Shown here piece after piece: positions 19,901 through 29,753 of a DNA stretch of 64,000 bases. Positions within the stretch are counted from its first letter, which is position 1; every line of letters begins with the position of its first letter. The notes below the pieces were generated by a model, which saw nothing but the letters and a program-made list of their open reading frames with translations, had not been told where the DNA came from and made no database searches. Both the position numbers and the translations under genes were made by a program. Source of the DNA: a virus; IMG/VR virus record IMGVR_UViG_3300044821_000131, positions 140,258 through 204,257 of that record; one strand, 5' to 3'.

Positions 19901-20601
19901 CGAATGACACCGGTGCCTTGGGTCGTGACTGTCAAATACCATTGACCGGCCCGGTTGGTCTGAACATTATTTTCTGGAATCTGTGGGACCAGATGTTCAA
20001 GTACGAGCCGCAGAGGAATCAGGCTTGGATCGATTTGAACAAAGCCAGTCGCTTCTATCAGACTGGGCGTGTCGAGAGCTTGGCGGCCCTGTCACCTCTG
20101 GTCCTGATCGATACGGTGACTGGTAATTTATCCTCCAACGACGGTACGCCGATGACAGGACAGTTACTGATCACACTCGATTCGGCGGCGAACTTAACAG
20201 GCAAACCAAGCGTTCAAATTAATCTAACGAATCCCGGGGAGATTCAACCGATCTACACAAACAATACCGGTCGGCTGGTAGCGATCAGTTCGATTGTCTT
20301 GGTCATTGTTTTTCAGAACAATTCTGCGGGTTCTGGAGTTCCGGATGCTTCGTATTGTGCGAACATCACGATCGGCACCCAAGCCGGCAATTATCGGGAC
20401 ATTGTGGGATCATCGACGGCTGACGTTTATCCTACGCGGCTATTTGCCGTGAACCAGGTCAAGGAGGTATTTCCTGACCCAGATCAGCCGGCGCCGTTGA
20501 TTCAGCCGCATCAGTCGGTATATATTCAGGTTGTTCAGCCTGCTGGATCTCCGATTACGACGCAACTGGCCGTGGCAAGAATCAAAGGTGCGGTACTTTG
20601 A
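16990..20601 (+). CDS. Large tail protein with GSGY-type beta repeats
   Basis: A 1203-residue protein, probably a fibre or baseplate-extending adhesin. Residues 1-370 look like phage-fibre N-terminal domains (TRAIELRLQELEALVYGTG, GVGGARTDMLNALIVEG). Residues ~380-830 hold about a dozen degenerate units built on G-x-I-x-x-V-x-V-x-N-x-G-S-G-Y followed by x-x-x-P-x-V-x-I, for example TNGGSGYYANPTVSIVD and NPGSGYTALSATI; this repeat is common in environmental phage structural proteins. The C-terminal ~370 residues form an unidentified beta-rich domain that includes AWIDLNKASRFYQTGRVES. No catalytic residues stand out. Next gene begins 2 bases later. Confidence 0.65.
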   Translation: MIQDLSKIRHVQPNDPVDAGVTSQPTRAIELRLQELEALVYGTGAANLNNQLILYNMPINTQSPNQVGLYNTVFYNPNTNQYELAIADVTLVAGTFTNNPSALAVGVVIAINGGMANILIGGANSWGVGGARTDMLNALIVEGASGYTPGVVYYLSATVPGKVTQYPPSLKIQVLVDSNNNFIVAPIYATPDAIQNIYSLPVGMRPVGSVRTIPPDQDQSIVVGFDALEQYDSVNNLWRLSSEGTVAAISNFGYMVADARVTTEPANPIYVRIQVDGSGHLNIFSANKLADLYDGGPNVFNQFKGVSALLALSSGNQGTVRYYTVVDNTNVTLGTLAFKFTSADISLVRHVIFKFPDHFQGWKMVNAPIPPTAAAVINSSGVITNINVTEGSVGYTTPPTVVIVDGSGPGFGATATAVLNEFGMITSITVNNGGSGYIAPVVSFDSRLTNVQVLNGGSGATATATVIGGSITSVTVTNGGSGYYANPTVSIVDPLGVGLGAQLATEVLNGAVISVAVINGGSGYNTSPLPILKLNNPFNSNYDPGINYAAPLLKLVGQTPTTNPVLAPSFSAAGIVRVDVLSSGIGYSPLTTITITPNLNGAVVHPVVDSDGRIIRVDVLNAGSNFSATPTLTIVNYSGFNGNGASLQAVLGSSLQSVVISNAGKGLTDPAAVLLGTPVRAIEIEASGSGYVSAPAVTIDPPDTAGIPVASGGVQATAVALMGGTIARVEITNAGTGYSQTSPPAITLTGTGGTGAALSLSVGADGTIWAVEVLNPGSGYTALSATIAAPISGTTATVNIYLEGAGSVIGFTITNPGNGYVGLPNVVIAASPTLDNALASSKLVGGTAQFQVTMSGAGGTRIPQTLTLSQGNNLQIWDYNDDFPDIVRPLNACWYYNMNADPNLKALYPAVPIDKVSFLLNGVEQNVTTFNESTQLLSNPDADFAVSRRTLLWTTFDTDGCPWDASVQQYANDTGALGRDCQIPLTGPVGLNIIFWNLWDQMFKYEPQRNQAWIDLNKASRFYQTGRVESLAALSPLVLIDTVTGNLSSNDGTPMTGQLLITLDSAANLTGKPSVQINLTNPGEIQPIYTNNTGRLVAISSIVLVIVFQNNSAGSGVPDASYCANITIGTQAGNYRDIVGSSTADVYPTRLFAVNQVKEVFPDPDQPAPLIQPHQSVYIQVVQPAGSPITTQLAVARIKGAVL
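18130..19480 (+). repeat. GSGY protein repeats inside the large tail gene
   Basis: About twelve diverged copies of a 30-45 residue unit with the core N-G-G-S-G-Y, then P-x-V. Variants include EGSVGYTTPPTV, GGSGYIAPVV, SGIGYSPLTTI, SGSGYVSAPAV, AGTGYSQTSPPAI and PGNGYVGLPNV. DNA identity among copies is low, so they are old or actively diversified. Confidence 0.7.
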
Positions 20602-20603
20602 CC

Positions 20604-21482
20604 ATGCAAGCACAAGTACAATTGACCAGGTTTCAGGCTGATCCGGGCGCGCTGCCAGGTCAACGTCAGGGCTATCCGATCACCATACAGGCGTCGGGTA
20701 CGAATATACCGTCGGAGATTTTTGTGTATCGCGTCGGAAAGCTTGGCGACGCGTTTCCAGGGGATCAGTTCTCTTGTGTTGCCTCTGTGGTTCAACTGGA
20801 TGAGATACCAGCTATCAAGGCTGTGACACTCACCCGGGAAGTTCAGATACCGTTCTATCGTACGTCGCAAATGGAGCTTATCTGTCGCACGGCGGCGGAA
20901 GCCGATCAAGTGTGGAACATTGTGCAAGAGGATGTGGCCGCGCTGGTGGCCAATTATGAATTGGCTTACTGTCTCAAAGGGAACGTGACAGCGACGATTT
21001 CCAACGGTACGATAAGCACCAGCACAAATGATATGACACCGCCCACACGCATTCAACTTGAATACCAACCTGCCGGCACCGCCACCTACGTCAGCAGCGT
21101 GCAAGGTATTACGTCTCCCGATATCTCGTTGCCTGGATGGTTACCCGTGTCTCAGGCTTTCTCGGGCTGGTCCGTGCCTCCCGGAGCTCTTTTCTTTTAC
21201 AACATAGCACAGGACGCAAATCTGCAATCCATATGGCCACTTCCGCAACCATATTCAGGACAGGAGCTTTACCGAAATGGTGTTTTGCTTCCGTATGGCA
21301 TCGTGTACGTTATCGATCAGAACACGATCTGGTGGTTGAATTTCGATCCCACGACCATACCGAATTATGCGCGGATCGCGGGTCAGGTCGCAGACGGAAA
21401 TGCACCTTGGCCGACGGATTATGTCAGTCCGGCGAGTCCGGGTGCTGTGTCATCGCAGATCATTCTGATGGCTTTCGCATGA
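20604..21482 (+). CDS. Putative tail structural protein, beta-rich
   Basis: A 292-residue protein starting MQAQVQLTRFQADPGAL at ATG 20604; a TTG two codons upstream overlaps the preceding stop and is less likely. Beta-strand rich, with a helical segment at ~95-120 (AAEADQVWNIVQEDVAALVANYELA). The C-terminal half repeats short aromatic-rich motifs (PPGALFFYNIAQDANLQSIWPL). A related phrase, WYYNMNADPNLKALYP, occurs near the end of the preceding protein (16990-20601), followed in both cases by GVEQ- or GVLL-like strands, so the two share a domain. Role unknown; probably fibre-linked. Confidence 0.5.
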   Translation: MQAQVQLTRFQADPGALPGQRQGYPITIQASGTNIPSEIFVYRVGKLGDAFPGDQFSCVASVVQLDEIPAIKAVTLTREVQIPFYRTSQMELICRTAAEADQVWNIVQEDVAALVANYELAYCLKGNVTATISNGTISTSTNDMTPPTRIQLEYQPAGTATYVSSVQGITSPDISLPGWLPVSQAFSGWSVPPGALFFYNIAQDANLQSIWPLPQPYSGQELYRNGVLLPYGIVYVIDQNTIWWLNFDPTTIPNYARIAGQVADGNAPWPTDYVSPASPGAVSSQIILMAFA

Positions 21483-22129
21483 GATACGCAATTCCAGGTT
21501 TTCAGACGCCGGATCATCCCAAGCATGACACTCGGGTATTCGCGAAGGCTGACGGCACGGTACATTTCATGTTCATGGATGATCGTCCGCTGGATGAAAA
21601 ATTGCCGCCGTTTTTGATTTTCATCAGCATCGAACATGGACGGGAAATTGAATTGCAGGCGTTCACACAATCCACACGTTTCGTATATCAAAGAAAACAC
21701 GAGGACCGAGCCAGCAAGTCTTACTGGTTTAAACTTCGCACTGATGAGTTGATAATTCTTCCGGGTACCTATCAAGTTCGGTTTGTAGTAAAAGGTGACG
21801 AGTGGGTGAAAAAGTCATTGACCGTACGCAATCACCCGGCGTTGCCTCGCAACCCAAAACCCGGAGTAGGTGTCGGCCATCGCATGGTGTTAAGTTTCGG
21901 TGACCCGAAAGTGGTGGTAGTTCAAGGTGACATGCGGCATCAAGCTGACAACCTGCCGAAGCCTAACAATTTTGCCTACAACATGGGTACTACCTATTTC
22001 GGTAGTCCGCCTCCGAATGACTATCAGACGGGCAGTGTGGGTGACGCCTATATTCAGATTATTGGAAATGAGTTTATAGCCGAGTGGATAAAGGTTTCAG
22101 GTTATGACACAAATACAGGCTGGGAGTAA
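21479..22129 (+). CDS. Unknown protein upstream of collagen-like fibre
   Basis: A 216-residue protein beginning [17 protein letters not shown] at the ATG overlapping the previous stop (ATGA); a much longer in-frame start at 21137 would lie inside the previous gene and is a shadow. The sequence is a beta-sandwich-like mix ([44 protein letters not shown]) that could be an Ig-like or carbohydrate-binding fold. It shares a stop/start (TAATG) with the fibre gene, hinting at a fibre chaperone or attachment protein. Confidence 0.5.
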   Translation: MRYAIPGFQTPDHPKHDTRVFAKADGTVHFMFMDDRPLDEKLPPFLIFISIEHGREIELQAFTQSTRFVYQRKHEDRASKSYWFKLRTDELIILPGTYQVRFVVKGDEWVKKSLTVRNHPALPRNPKPGVGVGHRMVLSFGDPKVVVVQGDMRHQADNLPKPNNFAYNMGTTYFGSPPPNDYQTGSVGDAYIQIIGNEFIAEWIKVSGYDTNTGWE

Positions 22130-25100
22130 TGCCGCACATCTATCCATCTTCAGAATGGTTTGCAGACCAGTTGCAGTTGCAGACAACCGCTTCCGGCGTT
22201 AAACGTGTTTTAGATGTACAGGATGGAGAGCCTGGCCCGACTGGACCAACCGGTCCTACTGGTCCTGCTGGCGGCCCGACAGGTCCAACTGGTGCCGATT
22301 CTACAGTGCCAGGTCCCACGGGACCGACTGGTCCAACTGGATCTACCGGTCCCACTGGACCGACAGGACCTACAGGACCAACTGGTGCAGCATCTACCGT
22401 TGCTGGGCCAACTGGACCTACAGGGGCGCATGGGACAATTAAATTTTATGTTACACTTGACCCGGCGTATACTTCAACCGGTCATGCTGGAACAAGCATA
22501 GATCAATTTTCGTATGAGGATTTTATAGCATCGGCAAACGCTACTGAAAATAATACTTATTTGCTTGCCGGAGAGCGGACCTTAACTGATGCAGATGCTC
22601 AGTTCGTTATTAATCCATTTTCTCATATAATTACTGCACAGTATCCTTCGACTCCGTGGAGATTAAATTTAACGATATCAACATACAATCCCATAACGGA
22701 TAGTCCTCTTGAACAGGGGATTATTTTTGCTCCTACTGTGTTGGTGGGGGTTTTTGCTTTAACTGAAATGTATTTGAGCGCCTTTATTTGTATATTGTGC
22801 GACAACATTGACAAGTCAGTAATAATATCCCCGAACATAAATTTTCAGCCGGGATCACTGTCTTCGTTTTTTCAGTTAGCTGTAACTAATTCAATTATTT
22901 CCAGTTCTACCGGCTCTCCGCCTAATGCCTCTTATGGAGGTATAACGGCTTCAAATAGTATATTTACTGCGGCCTTTGCTGCTATGTCCGGTCTGATTGA
23001 TGGCGGGCAAAATACATTCAGTTGGAATGACTCTTCGGTAACTTATCCCCTTTGGAATGATGGAATTTTAGCTCATTATAATTTATACAGACGCTACGGG
23101 GTTGGGTATGTTGGAAGTTGGGCCTGCATAATAGATTCTGGTGGCGTTGGTCCAACTGGACCTACCGGCCCTACGGGACCGACTGGCGCTTCAGGAGCAG
23201 CTTCAACAGTCGCTGGTCCGACTGGACCTACGGGTCCTACAGGCGCTTCAGGAGCAGCAAGTACGGTTGCTGGCCCTACCGGTCCAACAGGTCCTACAGG
23301 CGCATCTGGAGCGGCTAGTACCGTGGCCGGACCGACTGGTCCCACCGGACCTACAGGAGCAAGTGGTGCTGCCTCTACTGTTGCTGGACCAACCGGCCCT
23401 ACGGGACCAACAGGGGCCAGTGGTGCTACTGGCCCGGGATACAAAGCGACATCGACGTCGTCTCTGGCTGTCGCTACCGGATCTAAGACATTTGTTTCGC
23501 AAACTGGGTTAGCGTATTCGGCTGGAGACCGGATGCGCGCTACAAGTAGTGGTACGCCTGCCAGTTATATGGAGGGATTGATCTCGTCATATATTACCGG
23601 TAGTTTTGTGACGACGGTTGACACGATTGGGGCGACGGGTACGTTTGCAGATTGGAATATAAATTTATCGGGCAATGTAGGATTGACCGGACCAACCGGC
23701 CCAACTGGTCCCACCGGCGTATCCGGCGCAGCGAGTACTGTAGCGGGACCTACGGGTCCGACTGGGCCGACAGGAGCTACAGGAGCAGCCTCGACTGTAG
23801 CAGGCCCTACCGGGCCGACAGGCCCAACAGGTGCGTCAGGAGCAGCGAGTACTGTGGCGGGTCCGACAGGCCCAACTGGGCCCACAGGTGCGTCAGGAGC
23901 AGCCTCGACTGTAGCAGGCCCAACTGGACCTACGGGTCCGACAGGGGCCAGTGGTGTTGCTTCCACAGTGGCTGGCCCTACCGGGCCGACAGGCCCAACA
24001 GGGGCGAGTGGGGCTGCCTCTACGGTCGCGGGTCCGACAGGTCCGACTGGACCGACAGGAGCAAGTGGAGCCGCGTCAACAGTGGCTGGACCAACTGGTC
24101 CTACCGGACCTACCGGTGCGGGTTATAAAGCCACGTCAACATCGTCACTCGCGGTCGCGACCGGATCCAAGACGTTTGCCTCGCAGACTAACCTTGCATA
24201 TTCGGCCGGCGATCGGATGCGTGCTACAAGCAGCGGCACACCCACCAGCTATATGGAAGGGGTGATCTCATCGTATGGTTCGGGAAATTTTGTGACGACG
24301 GTTGACACGATTGGAGCGACCGGTACGTTTGCAGATTGGAATATAAATCTGGCTGGTAACGTCGGTTTTACTGGACCAACAGGCCCAACTGGACCAACAG
24401 GGGCCAGTGGCGCCGCCTCGACTGTAGCAGGTCCGACTGGACCTACGGGTCCGACAGGCGCATCCGGTGCAGCAAGCACTGTAGCAGGCCCTACCGGTCC
24501 GACAGGCCCAACGGGCGCTTCAGGAGCAGCTTCAACAGTCGCTGGTCCGACTGGACCTACGGGTCCTACAGGCGCTTCAGGAGCAGCAAGTACGGTTGCT
24601 GGCCCTACCGGTCCAACAGGTCCTACAGGGGCCAGTGGTGCTGCAAGTACCGTGGCTGGTCCAACTGGACCTACGGGTCCGACCGGGGCTAGCGGAGCAA
24701 CCGGGCCGGGTTATAAAGCCACATCAACTTCGTCGTTAGCAGTCGCAACCGGGTCCAAGACATTTGCTTCGCAGACGAACCTTGCATATTCAGCTGGAGA
24801 TCGGATGCGTGCTACAAGTAGCGGCACACCCGCCAGCTATATGGAAGGGGTGATCTCGTCATACATTACAGGCAGTTTTGTAACGACGGTAGACACGATT
24901 GGGGCTACAGGCACGTTTGCAGATTGGAATATAAATTTAGCGGGCAATGTAGGATTAACCGGACCTACAGGTCCGACTGGACCGACTGGTCCCACCGGCG
25001 TATCCGGCGCAGCGAGTACTGTAGCGGGACCTACGGGTCCGACTGGGCCGACAGGAGCTACAGGAGCAGCCTCGACTGTAGCAGGCCCTACCGGGCCGAC

Positions 25101-25578
25101 AGGCCCAACCGGGGCGAGTGGGGCTGCTTCCACCGTGGCTGGACCAACTGGACCTACAGGTCCGACAGGCGCGTCAGGAGCAGCGAGTACTGTAGCGGGT
25201 CCGACAGGTCCGACAGGCCCAACGGGCGCTTCTGGTGCTGCAAGTACGGTTGCCGGACCAACCGGCCCTACGGGACCAACAGGTGCTTCTGGTGCTGCTT
25301 CAACAGTTGCTGGCCCTACCGGTCCGACAGGCCCAACGGGCGCTTCTGGTGCTGCAAGTACCGTGGCTGGCCCTACCGGGCCGACAGGTGCGTCAGGAGC
25401 AGCGAGTACTGTGGCGGGTCCGACAGGCCCAACTGGGCCGACAGGTGCGTCAGGAGCAGCAAGTACTGTTGCTGGACCAACTGGTCCTACCGGACCTACC
25501 GGTGCAACAGGGCCGACCGGCCCCGGCGGCGGCGCATCTTCAAACTCAATGGCATATCCTTGGTTTTTAGACTTATGA
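22129..25578 (+). CDS. Collagen-like tail fibre protein 1
   Basis: An 1149-residue fibre. Residues ~35-100 are G-P-T triplets; ~105-335 form a non-repetitive domain ([18 protein letters not shown] onward) that may be a globular knob or trimeriser; the remainder alternates collagen blocks with three ~83-residue modules starting [19 protein letters not shown] and ending in GNVG. The collagen blocks are built from a 19-residue unit ([10 protein letters not shown] then three G-P-T), used about 26 times, in which a four-residue STVA insert regularly breaks the G-x-y register. Trimeric collagen helices like this make long, stiff host-binding fibres. The last residues (AYPWFLDL) may be a terminal tip. 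Stop overlaps the next fibre's ATG. Confidence 0.82.
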   Translation: MPHIYPSSEWFADQLQLQTTASGVKRVLDVQDGEPGPTGPTGPTGPAGGPTGPTGADSTVPGPTGPTGPTGSTGPTGPTGPTGPTGAASTVAGPTGPTGAHGTIKFYVTLDPAYTSTGHAGTSIDQFSYEDFIASANATENNTYLLAGERTLTDADAQFVINPFSHIITAQYPSTPWRLNLTISTYNPITDSPLEQGIIFAPTVLVGVFALTEMYLSAFICILCDNIDKSVIISPNINFQPGSLSSFFQLAVTNSIISSSTGSPPNASYGGITASNSIFTAAFAAMSGLIDGGQNTFSWNDSSVTYPLWNDGILAHYNLYRRYGVGYVGSWACIIDSGGVGPTGPTGPTGPTGASGAASTVAGPTGPTGPTGASGAASTVAGPTGPTGPTGASGAASTVAGPTGPTGPTGASGAASTVAGPTGPTGPTGASGATGPGYKATSTSSLAVATGSKTFVSQTGLAYSAGDRMRATSSGTPASYMEGLISSYITGSFVTTVDTIGATGTFADWNINLSGNVGLTGPTGPTGPTGVSGAASTVAGPTGPTGPTGATGAASTVAGPTGPTGPTGASGAASTVAGPTGPTGPTGASGAASTVAGPTGPTGPTGASGVASTVAGPTGPTGPTGASGAASTVAGPTGPTGPTGASGAASTVAGPTGPTGPTGAGYKATSTSSLAVATGSKTFASQTNLAYSAGDRMRATSSGTPTSYMEGVISSYGSGNFVTTVDTIGATGTFADWNINLAGNVGFTGPTGPTGPTGASGAASTVAGPTGPTGPTGASGAASTVAGPTGPTGPTGASGAASTVAGPTGPTGPTGASGAASTVAGPTGPTGPTGASGAASTVAGPTGPTGPTGASGATGPGYKATSTSSLAVATGSKTFASQTNLAYSAGDRMRATSSGTPASYMEGVISSYITGSFVTTVDTIGATGTFADWNINLAGNVGLTGPTGPTGPTGPTGVSGAASTVAGPTGPTGPTGATGAASTVAGPTGPTGPTGASGAASTVAGPTGPTGPTGASGAASTVAGPTGPTGPTGASGAASTVAGPTGPTGPTGASGAASTVAGPTGPTGPTGASGAASTVAGPTGPTGASGAASTVAGPTGPTGPTGASGAASTVAGPTGPTGPTGATGPTGPGGGASSNSMAYPWFLDL
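23437..23685 (+). repeat. 83-residue fibre module, copy 1
   Basis: First of three 249-base copies (others at 24121 and 24709). Encodes [15 protein letters not shown] then a small beta domain containing [16 protein letters not shown] and [11 protein letters not shown]. Copies differ mainly at synonymous sites. Confidence 0.85.
24121..24369 (+). repeat. 83-residue fibre module, copy 2
   Basis: Second copy of the 249-base module. At protein level it differs from copy 3 mostly around SSYGSGNFV versus SSYITGSFV. Confidence 0.85.
24709..24957 (+). repeat. 83-residue fibre module, copy 3
   Basis: Third copy of the 249-base module, closest to copy 2 over its first half and to copy 1 over its SSYITGSFV segment, which suggests past gene conversion between copies. 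Confidence 0.85.
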
Positions 25579-28500
25579 CAATCATACTCGACACAACCTC
25601 AAAATACATAGACGTGGTAATGACCGCACCGCCGGCCACGACCAACCCGTCGTTCTTCTCCAGCTACGCCGACAACAACGGCACGACTTTTACGGAAGGA
25701 GGCAACGATGGTGTGCTCAATGGAACTACGCTGGTAACACTGGTTGCCGCACCGGCATCGAGCACGCGCCGGACGGTAAAGAAGCTTGGAATTTATAATG
25801 CTGATACCGCGCCCGTCACAATTACAGTTGCAATAAATGACTCAGCCACTCGTCGTATTTTTGCCAAGGTTACGCTGCAACAAAATGAAACGTGGTTGGG
25901 TGATGTGCAGATGGACGCGAATGGAAACGTGAAGGGGATTGGACCTACTGGCCCTACTGGACCAACTGGTCCAACTGGACCAACTGGTCCTACAGGAGGC
26001 ACGGGTGCAGTTTCAACGGTCGCGGGTCCGACTGGTCCTACTGGTCCGACAGGTCCCACTGGTGCTGCTAGTACCGTGGCGGGACCTACTGGTCCAACTG
26101 GACCTACAGGTCCCACTGGTGCTGCTTCTACTGTTGCGGGTCCGACTGGTCCTACTGGTCCGACAGGCCCAACTGGAGCAGCAAGTACCGTAGCAGGTCC
26201 GACTGGTCCAACCGGACCTACTGGTGCAGCTAGTACCGTAGCCGGCCCAACTGGTCCGACGGGAGCCACTGGACCTACCGGGCCGACTGGATCAGCCGCA
26301 GTCGTAACTGTACAGGTCATTGCCACAGCGGGAAGTACGACCACGCTAACATCTGGAAGTCCTTATCAAACAGATTTTACGGGGACGCTTAATCAGACTT
26401 GTGTTTTACCGAATGCTACGACTTTATCAGTGGGGCAGCGTTACCAAGTAAACAACAATTCTACTGGACTGATTACAGTACAGGTAAATGGTGGAACATT
26501 CTTGGCAACCATAGCTACTGGAATGTCATGGCTAGTTACATTGTTGACCAATGGTACTACTGCTGGTACGTGGGATTTTGATTGGATAGGTAACGTCCAA
26601 GGACGCGGGACTCAAAGTATAGCCACTTCCGGTGGGAGCACACAATTGACAGCGACGAGTCATAGACAGCTTATCTTAACGGGTACGGCTACGCATACCA
26701 TAATACTTCCCGATTGTACTACGCTACCTTTCACGGATTGGTCTTTTGAAATAGACAATCAATCTCCGCTAACCATTGCTGTGCAGTATTTTGGAGGGGC
26801 GGCACTAACGCTTATTACGGGCTACGGGCAGTTAATTTTAAGCTGTAACTCTATCGCCACACAAGCAGGCACTTGGCAATATCAGACGGACCAGCAGATT
26901 TCGGCGGATATTCCGCCAACGCCACAGGTTCTCAACGGACTGGATGTTTGGGGGCATAGTTGGCTGGAGAATCCTTTAACGTCACCAACATTTTCAAGCT
27001 TGGGCACGAATAGTAACGAATTGTTTGGGCGCATATTTGCAACATCGTGTGGTATCCCAGCATCAAGATATATTCAGCACGCCCGTACAGGAGCCATGCT
27101 GGTGGGTGGAACTCGGGCCGCGACAACTGGCGGCGGTAATTTTGCAAAGATGTTGAACGAACTTGTACGTTCAAGGCAAACTCCGCCGTACGTTCGATCA
27201 GGAAATGCGCATCTTATTTGTTGGGGCATTAACGACATTGGGAATAACACGGCGGCGAATCAGGCCAATCTCAGAGTTAGCGCGCAGAACATCTTAACGG
27301 TGCTAATTTCCAAGGCACGTTCGGCAGCGATCTATAACGCCAACCCGACGGGAGCAAACCTTGCATTCGGTGCCAACTGGGTGGCCGCAACTGGTGCCAA
27401 CGATTTTACGTCGGGCTTCGCCCGTCAATGCACGGTGGTAGATTCCGCCGGATCGTCTACTATCACGTTTACAATCCCCATCGGCTATCAAGGCGAACCG
27501 ATTTGTTTCTGCTTGGGCACGCTTTCAGGCGGATCAATCGTGGTTACTTGGGGCGGTGGTGCTGGTATTACTGGCACCACAACCTTGAGCGGTATTGGTT
27601 TGGCAGCAAACGGCGTCATTCTCAAGAGGATCACAACTCTGACCAAGGCGAACGCCGGTCAAACCATAACCTGCGCGGTGACGACCATATCCGCTTCGAC
27701 GGCCTATTTTGACGGGGTATGGATTGAGGCGTTCAAGGCTGTGCCTATCTTAGTGTGTAACTGTCCTCGCCTGCCGGAGCATTTAATTACTTGGGCGAGC
27801 GGAGCAGGCGTCACTACGGGTGTCAACACCAGTTTTACCGACGCTAACGTGCAATTCTCAAACACGGGCGGTTGGTATGACGTAGGAGCCACCCTAAACG
27901 AAACCGATGCGCAAGGCGCGTTTACTGGAGCGACAAATACCATCTCATCCGTCACCAATGCAACCACGGTTGTACTGGGTACGAATGCGGCGGCGGCAAA
28001 AACAAATATCCAATACACAATCCAACGTCGAATTCGAGGTTACTCCTCAAGTCTATATTGGACAACGAATACCAATTTCACCAGCGCGACGAATCTTAGC
28101 CATGCGGCGGCGGATACGGACATCACGAATTGGAACTCGATGATAGCAACTGTCGTGGCTCAGTTCGACTCAATGGTTCAAGTTGTTGATCTGGATGCGG
28201 CTATTGGAGCAGACGCCACCGTGCCTTCAAACGTTTACACATGGTTCTCCATGGATGGAGGTCATCTCAACGCACTTGGGCACATGCGCTGCGCTCAAGC
28301 GGTTATGCTGGCTGCGATTAACTTGATTGCGCCAACAACCGATCCGCAACCATTCGCGAACCTTCAAGAGCAGTCTGTTCCGGTTTATGAGCCGGCAGAG
28401 TACCGGCGCGTGATTCGTACGGGCCAGATTTACCTGCCTGATGGAGCAATCCTTGGTCCGGTGGCAAATTTATACACAGCCGTTCTGGGAGATTGTTTTG

Positions 28501-29006
28501 CATTTCCGTTTTTTGTGACGGAAGCCGCAGAGTTTTGGACAACCGTGTTCATGGATCAGTCAAACGCTGGAACCTCGCAAATGCGTGTAGCGGTATATGA
28601 TGATGTGGGCGGTGGAAATGGGCCGCTGGGTTACCCTAGTTGCGTTCTCATCGACACAGGAGTCGTGGCCATGAACGGTTCGGCGTCGGTAACAAATATA
28701 GCCCCGGCTGGAATAGCTCGAACGATCTATCCGGGACTGAACTGGCTGGTAATCAAATGCGACGTGTTGGGTACAGCATCCACGTTTTACACCATGTTCG
28801 GCACTTCTCTACAATTACCGGGATGGAACGGAGCACACTTGGGCACATCCACAAACTTTCTTCAGCCCATAGCCTACAAGGTAACGGGCGTGGCCGCGGG
28901 TGCATTTCCGGGCGTGTTCCCGACTGGCGGATTACTTGTTGGTTGTAACGTGGGCGCAACTGGCCAGTTTGCTCCCGTTGTAGGCGTAACCCGGACTATT
29001 CAATAA
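25575..29006 (+). CDS. Collagen-like tail fibre 2 with split SGNH hydrolase domain
   Basis: An 1143-residue protein starting [14 protein letters not shown] at the ATG overlapping the stop of fibre 1; a longer upstream frame (24924) only reads fibre 1 collagen DNA out of frame. Residues ~1-120 are an attachment domain, ~122-240 collagen triplets with STVA breaks, ~240-450 beta-rich. An SGNH/GDSL-type esterase follows: block I is DVWGHSWLE (S462), block III GIND (N553), block V DGGH (D894, H897). The ~340 residues between N553 and D894 include an inserted beta-sandwich (about 590-730). Such fibre esterases remove acetyl groups from host capsule or O-antigen. Residues ~930-1143 form a beta-rich tip. 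Catalytic role inferred from motifs only. Confidence 0.78.
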   Translation: MTIILDTTSKYIDVVMTAPPATTNPSFFSSYADNNGTTFTEGGNDGVLNGTTLVTLVAAPASSTRRTVKKLGIYNADTAPVTITVAINDSATRRIFAKVTLQQNETWLGDVQMDANGNVKGIGPTGPTGPTGPTGPTGPTGGTGAVSTVAGPTGPTGPTGPTGAASTVAGPTGPTGPTGPTGAASTVAGPTGPTGPTGPTGAASTVAGPTGPTGPTGAASTVAGPTGPTGATGPTGPTGSAAVVTVQVIATAGSTTTLTSGSPYQTDFTGTLNQTCVLPNATTLSVGQRYQVNNNSTGLITVQVNGGTFLATIATGMSWLVTLLTNGTTAGTWDFDWIGNVQGRGTQSIATSGGSTQLTATSHRQLILTGTATHTIILPDCTTLPFTDWSFEIDNQSPLTIAVQYFGGAALTLITGYGQLILSCNSIATQAGTWQYQTDQQISADIPPTPQVLNGLDVWGHSWLENPLTSPTFSSLGTNSNELFGRIFATSCGIPASRYIQHARTGAMLVGGTRAATTGGGNFAKMLNELVRSRQTPPYVRSGNAHLICWGINDIGNNTAANQANLRVSAQNILTVLISKARSAAIYNANPTGANLAFGANWVAATGANDFTSGFARQCTVVDSAGSSTITFTIPIGYQGEPICFCLGTLSGGSIVVTWGGGAGITGTTTLSGIGLAANGVILKRITTLTKANAGQTITCAVTTISASTAYFDGVWIEAFKAVPILVCNCPRLPEHLITWASGAGVTTGVNTSFTDANVQFSNTGGWYDVGATLNETDAQGAFTGATNTISSVTNATTVVLGTNAAAAKTNIQYTIQRRIRGYSSSLYWTTNTNFTSATNLSHAAADTDITNWNSMIATVVAQFDSMVQVVDLDAAIGADATVPSNVYTWFSMDGGHLNALGHMRCAQAVMLAAINLIAPTTDPQPFANLQEQSVPVYEPAEYRRVIRTGQIYLPDGAILGPVANLYTAVLGDCFAFPFFVTEAAEFWTTVFMDQSNAGTSQMRVAVYDDVGGGNGPLGYPSCVLIDTGVVAMNGSASVTNIAPAGIARTIYPGLNWLVIKCDVLGTASTFYTMFGTSLQLPGWNGAHLGTSTNFLQPIAYKVTGVAAGAFPGVFPTGGLLVGCNVGATGQFAPVVGVTRTIQ
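25938..26295 (+). repeat. Collagen-like repeat array in fibre 2
   Basis: Runs of G-P-T triplets with five STVA interruptions, the same design as fibre 1 but with four rather than three triplets per unit in most copies. Adjacent homologous arrays in two consecutive genes could recombine. Confidence 0.85.
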
Positions 29007-29010
29007 TAAC

Positions 29011-29039
29011 TTGACAGTTCTTACACCATACAATAGAAC
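29011..29039 (+). promoter_or_regulatory. Candidate promoter before the methyltransferase gene
   Basis: TTGACA at 29011-29016 and, after 17 bases, TAGAAC at 29034-29039, only seven bases before the ATG at 29046. It lies in a 39-base gap after the fibre gene. The -10 match is poor, and a transcript from it would be nearly leaderless. Confidence 0.25.
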
Positions 29040-29045
29040 CAAACC

Positions 29046-29753
29046 ATGTCTACGACCAACGATCTTATTCGCACAAAAATGGGTTTTTATGTCCTGCAAA
29101 ACGATACACATTTATCGCGCTGGATCGAAAATTCAAATCAGTTGGTGATCCCTTACAACGTGGCGGAGATCGCCAGTTACGCGCACGTTATTCCTGAAGG
29201 TGGTGTGGTAATAAACGCTGGTGCCTGTCTGGGAGATCACACCGCGGCCTATGCCCATATCGTGGGCAGCCAAGGGCATGTATACGCTTTTGAGCCTCGT
29301 CCTGATACCTTTGCAGCCCTCGAAAAGAACATGAGCGTGTTCAAAAACGTACACGTGCTCAATTGTGCACTGTCCGATACCAACGGTACTGTAAATCTAG
29401 TGTTGGACCCTAACGTAGGCGCGTCTTACACTACGTCTGCGGAGGGTGACGTGAAAATAGAGCCAGCAAAGCTGGACGACTTGTTCCTGACTACATTTAC
29501 ACGTTGCGATTTTATCCACTTGGATGCCGAAGGCTATGAACCGAGGATACTCTTAGGAGCACAAGAGTTGATCCGGAAATTCCGACCGGCATTGGTCCTT
29601 GAACTGTGCGACCACCATCTCAAACGCGCGGGATCGTCCGAAACAGAGCTTCTAAGCTTACTGAAAAAATGGGGATACATTGTATTCCCGATTCCCGGTC
29701 AGGTGTGTCCTGAGCAACGCGACGTTTTGGCGCTTCCGAGGATGGCCCAATGA
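29046..29753 (+). CDS. FkbM-family SAM-dependent methyltransferase
   Basis: A 235-residue class I methyltransferase. Residues ~52-66 hold the SAM motif (VVINAGACLGDHTAAY, G-x-x-x-G-x-x-T), then VYAFEPRPDTFAALEKN carries the acidic residue that would bind the SAM ribose, and FIHLDAEGYEPRILLGA is the FkbM signature (D-x-E-G-x-E). FkbM enzymes methylate hydroxyls on sugars and similar acceptors. It overlaps the glycosyltransferase downstream by ATGA, suggesting they act on the same glycan: either a phage-encoded decoration of virion proteins or a change of the host surface. No signal peptide, so cytoplasmic. Confidence 0.8.
   Translation: MSTTNDLIRTKMGFYVLQNDTHLSRWIENSNQLVIPYNVAEIASYAHVIPEGGVVINAGACLGDHTAAYAHIVGSQGHVYAFEPRPDTFAALEKNMSVFKNVHVLNCALSDTNGTVNLVLDPNVGASYTTSAEGDVKIEPAKLDDLFLTTFTRCDFIHLDAEGYEPRILLGAQELIRKFRPALVLELCDHHLKRAGSSETELLSLLKKWGYIVFPIPGQVCPEQRDVLALPRMAQ

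Larger units (their letters stand above)
23146..25530 (+). repeat. Collagen-like repeat array in fibre 1
   Basis: About 25 of the roughly 26 copies of a 57-base unit (19 residues) encoding interrupted G-P-T triplets lie here, broken by three diverged modules. Synonymous codons vary freely between copies (GGT/GGA/GGC/GGG, CCT/CCA/CCG/CCC, ACT/ACA/ACG/ACC), so the DNA is less repetitive than the protein. Confidence 0.85.

Noticed and set aside
23146-25530. Tandem 57-base repeats resembling a CRISPR array
   Set aside because: Units are in-frame protein repeats without unique spacers, and no cas genes are nearby.
24924-25574. Upstream extension of fibre 2
   Set aside because: It reads fibre 1 collagen DNA out of frame (Arg/Ser/Trp/Cys-rich); the ATGA start at 25575 fits the overlap pattern.
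23094-26344. Several minus-strand frames rich in G-P-V
   Set aside because: They are reverse readings of the collagen DNA, which is repetitive in every frame.
22129-29006. Diversity-generating retroelement acting on the fibres
   Set aside because: No reverse transcriptase or template repeat is present in the window.
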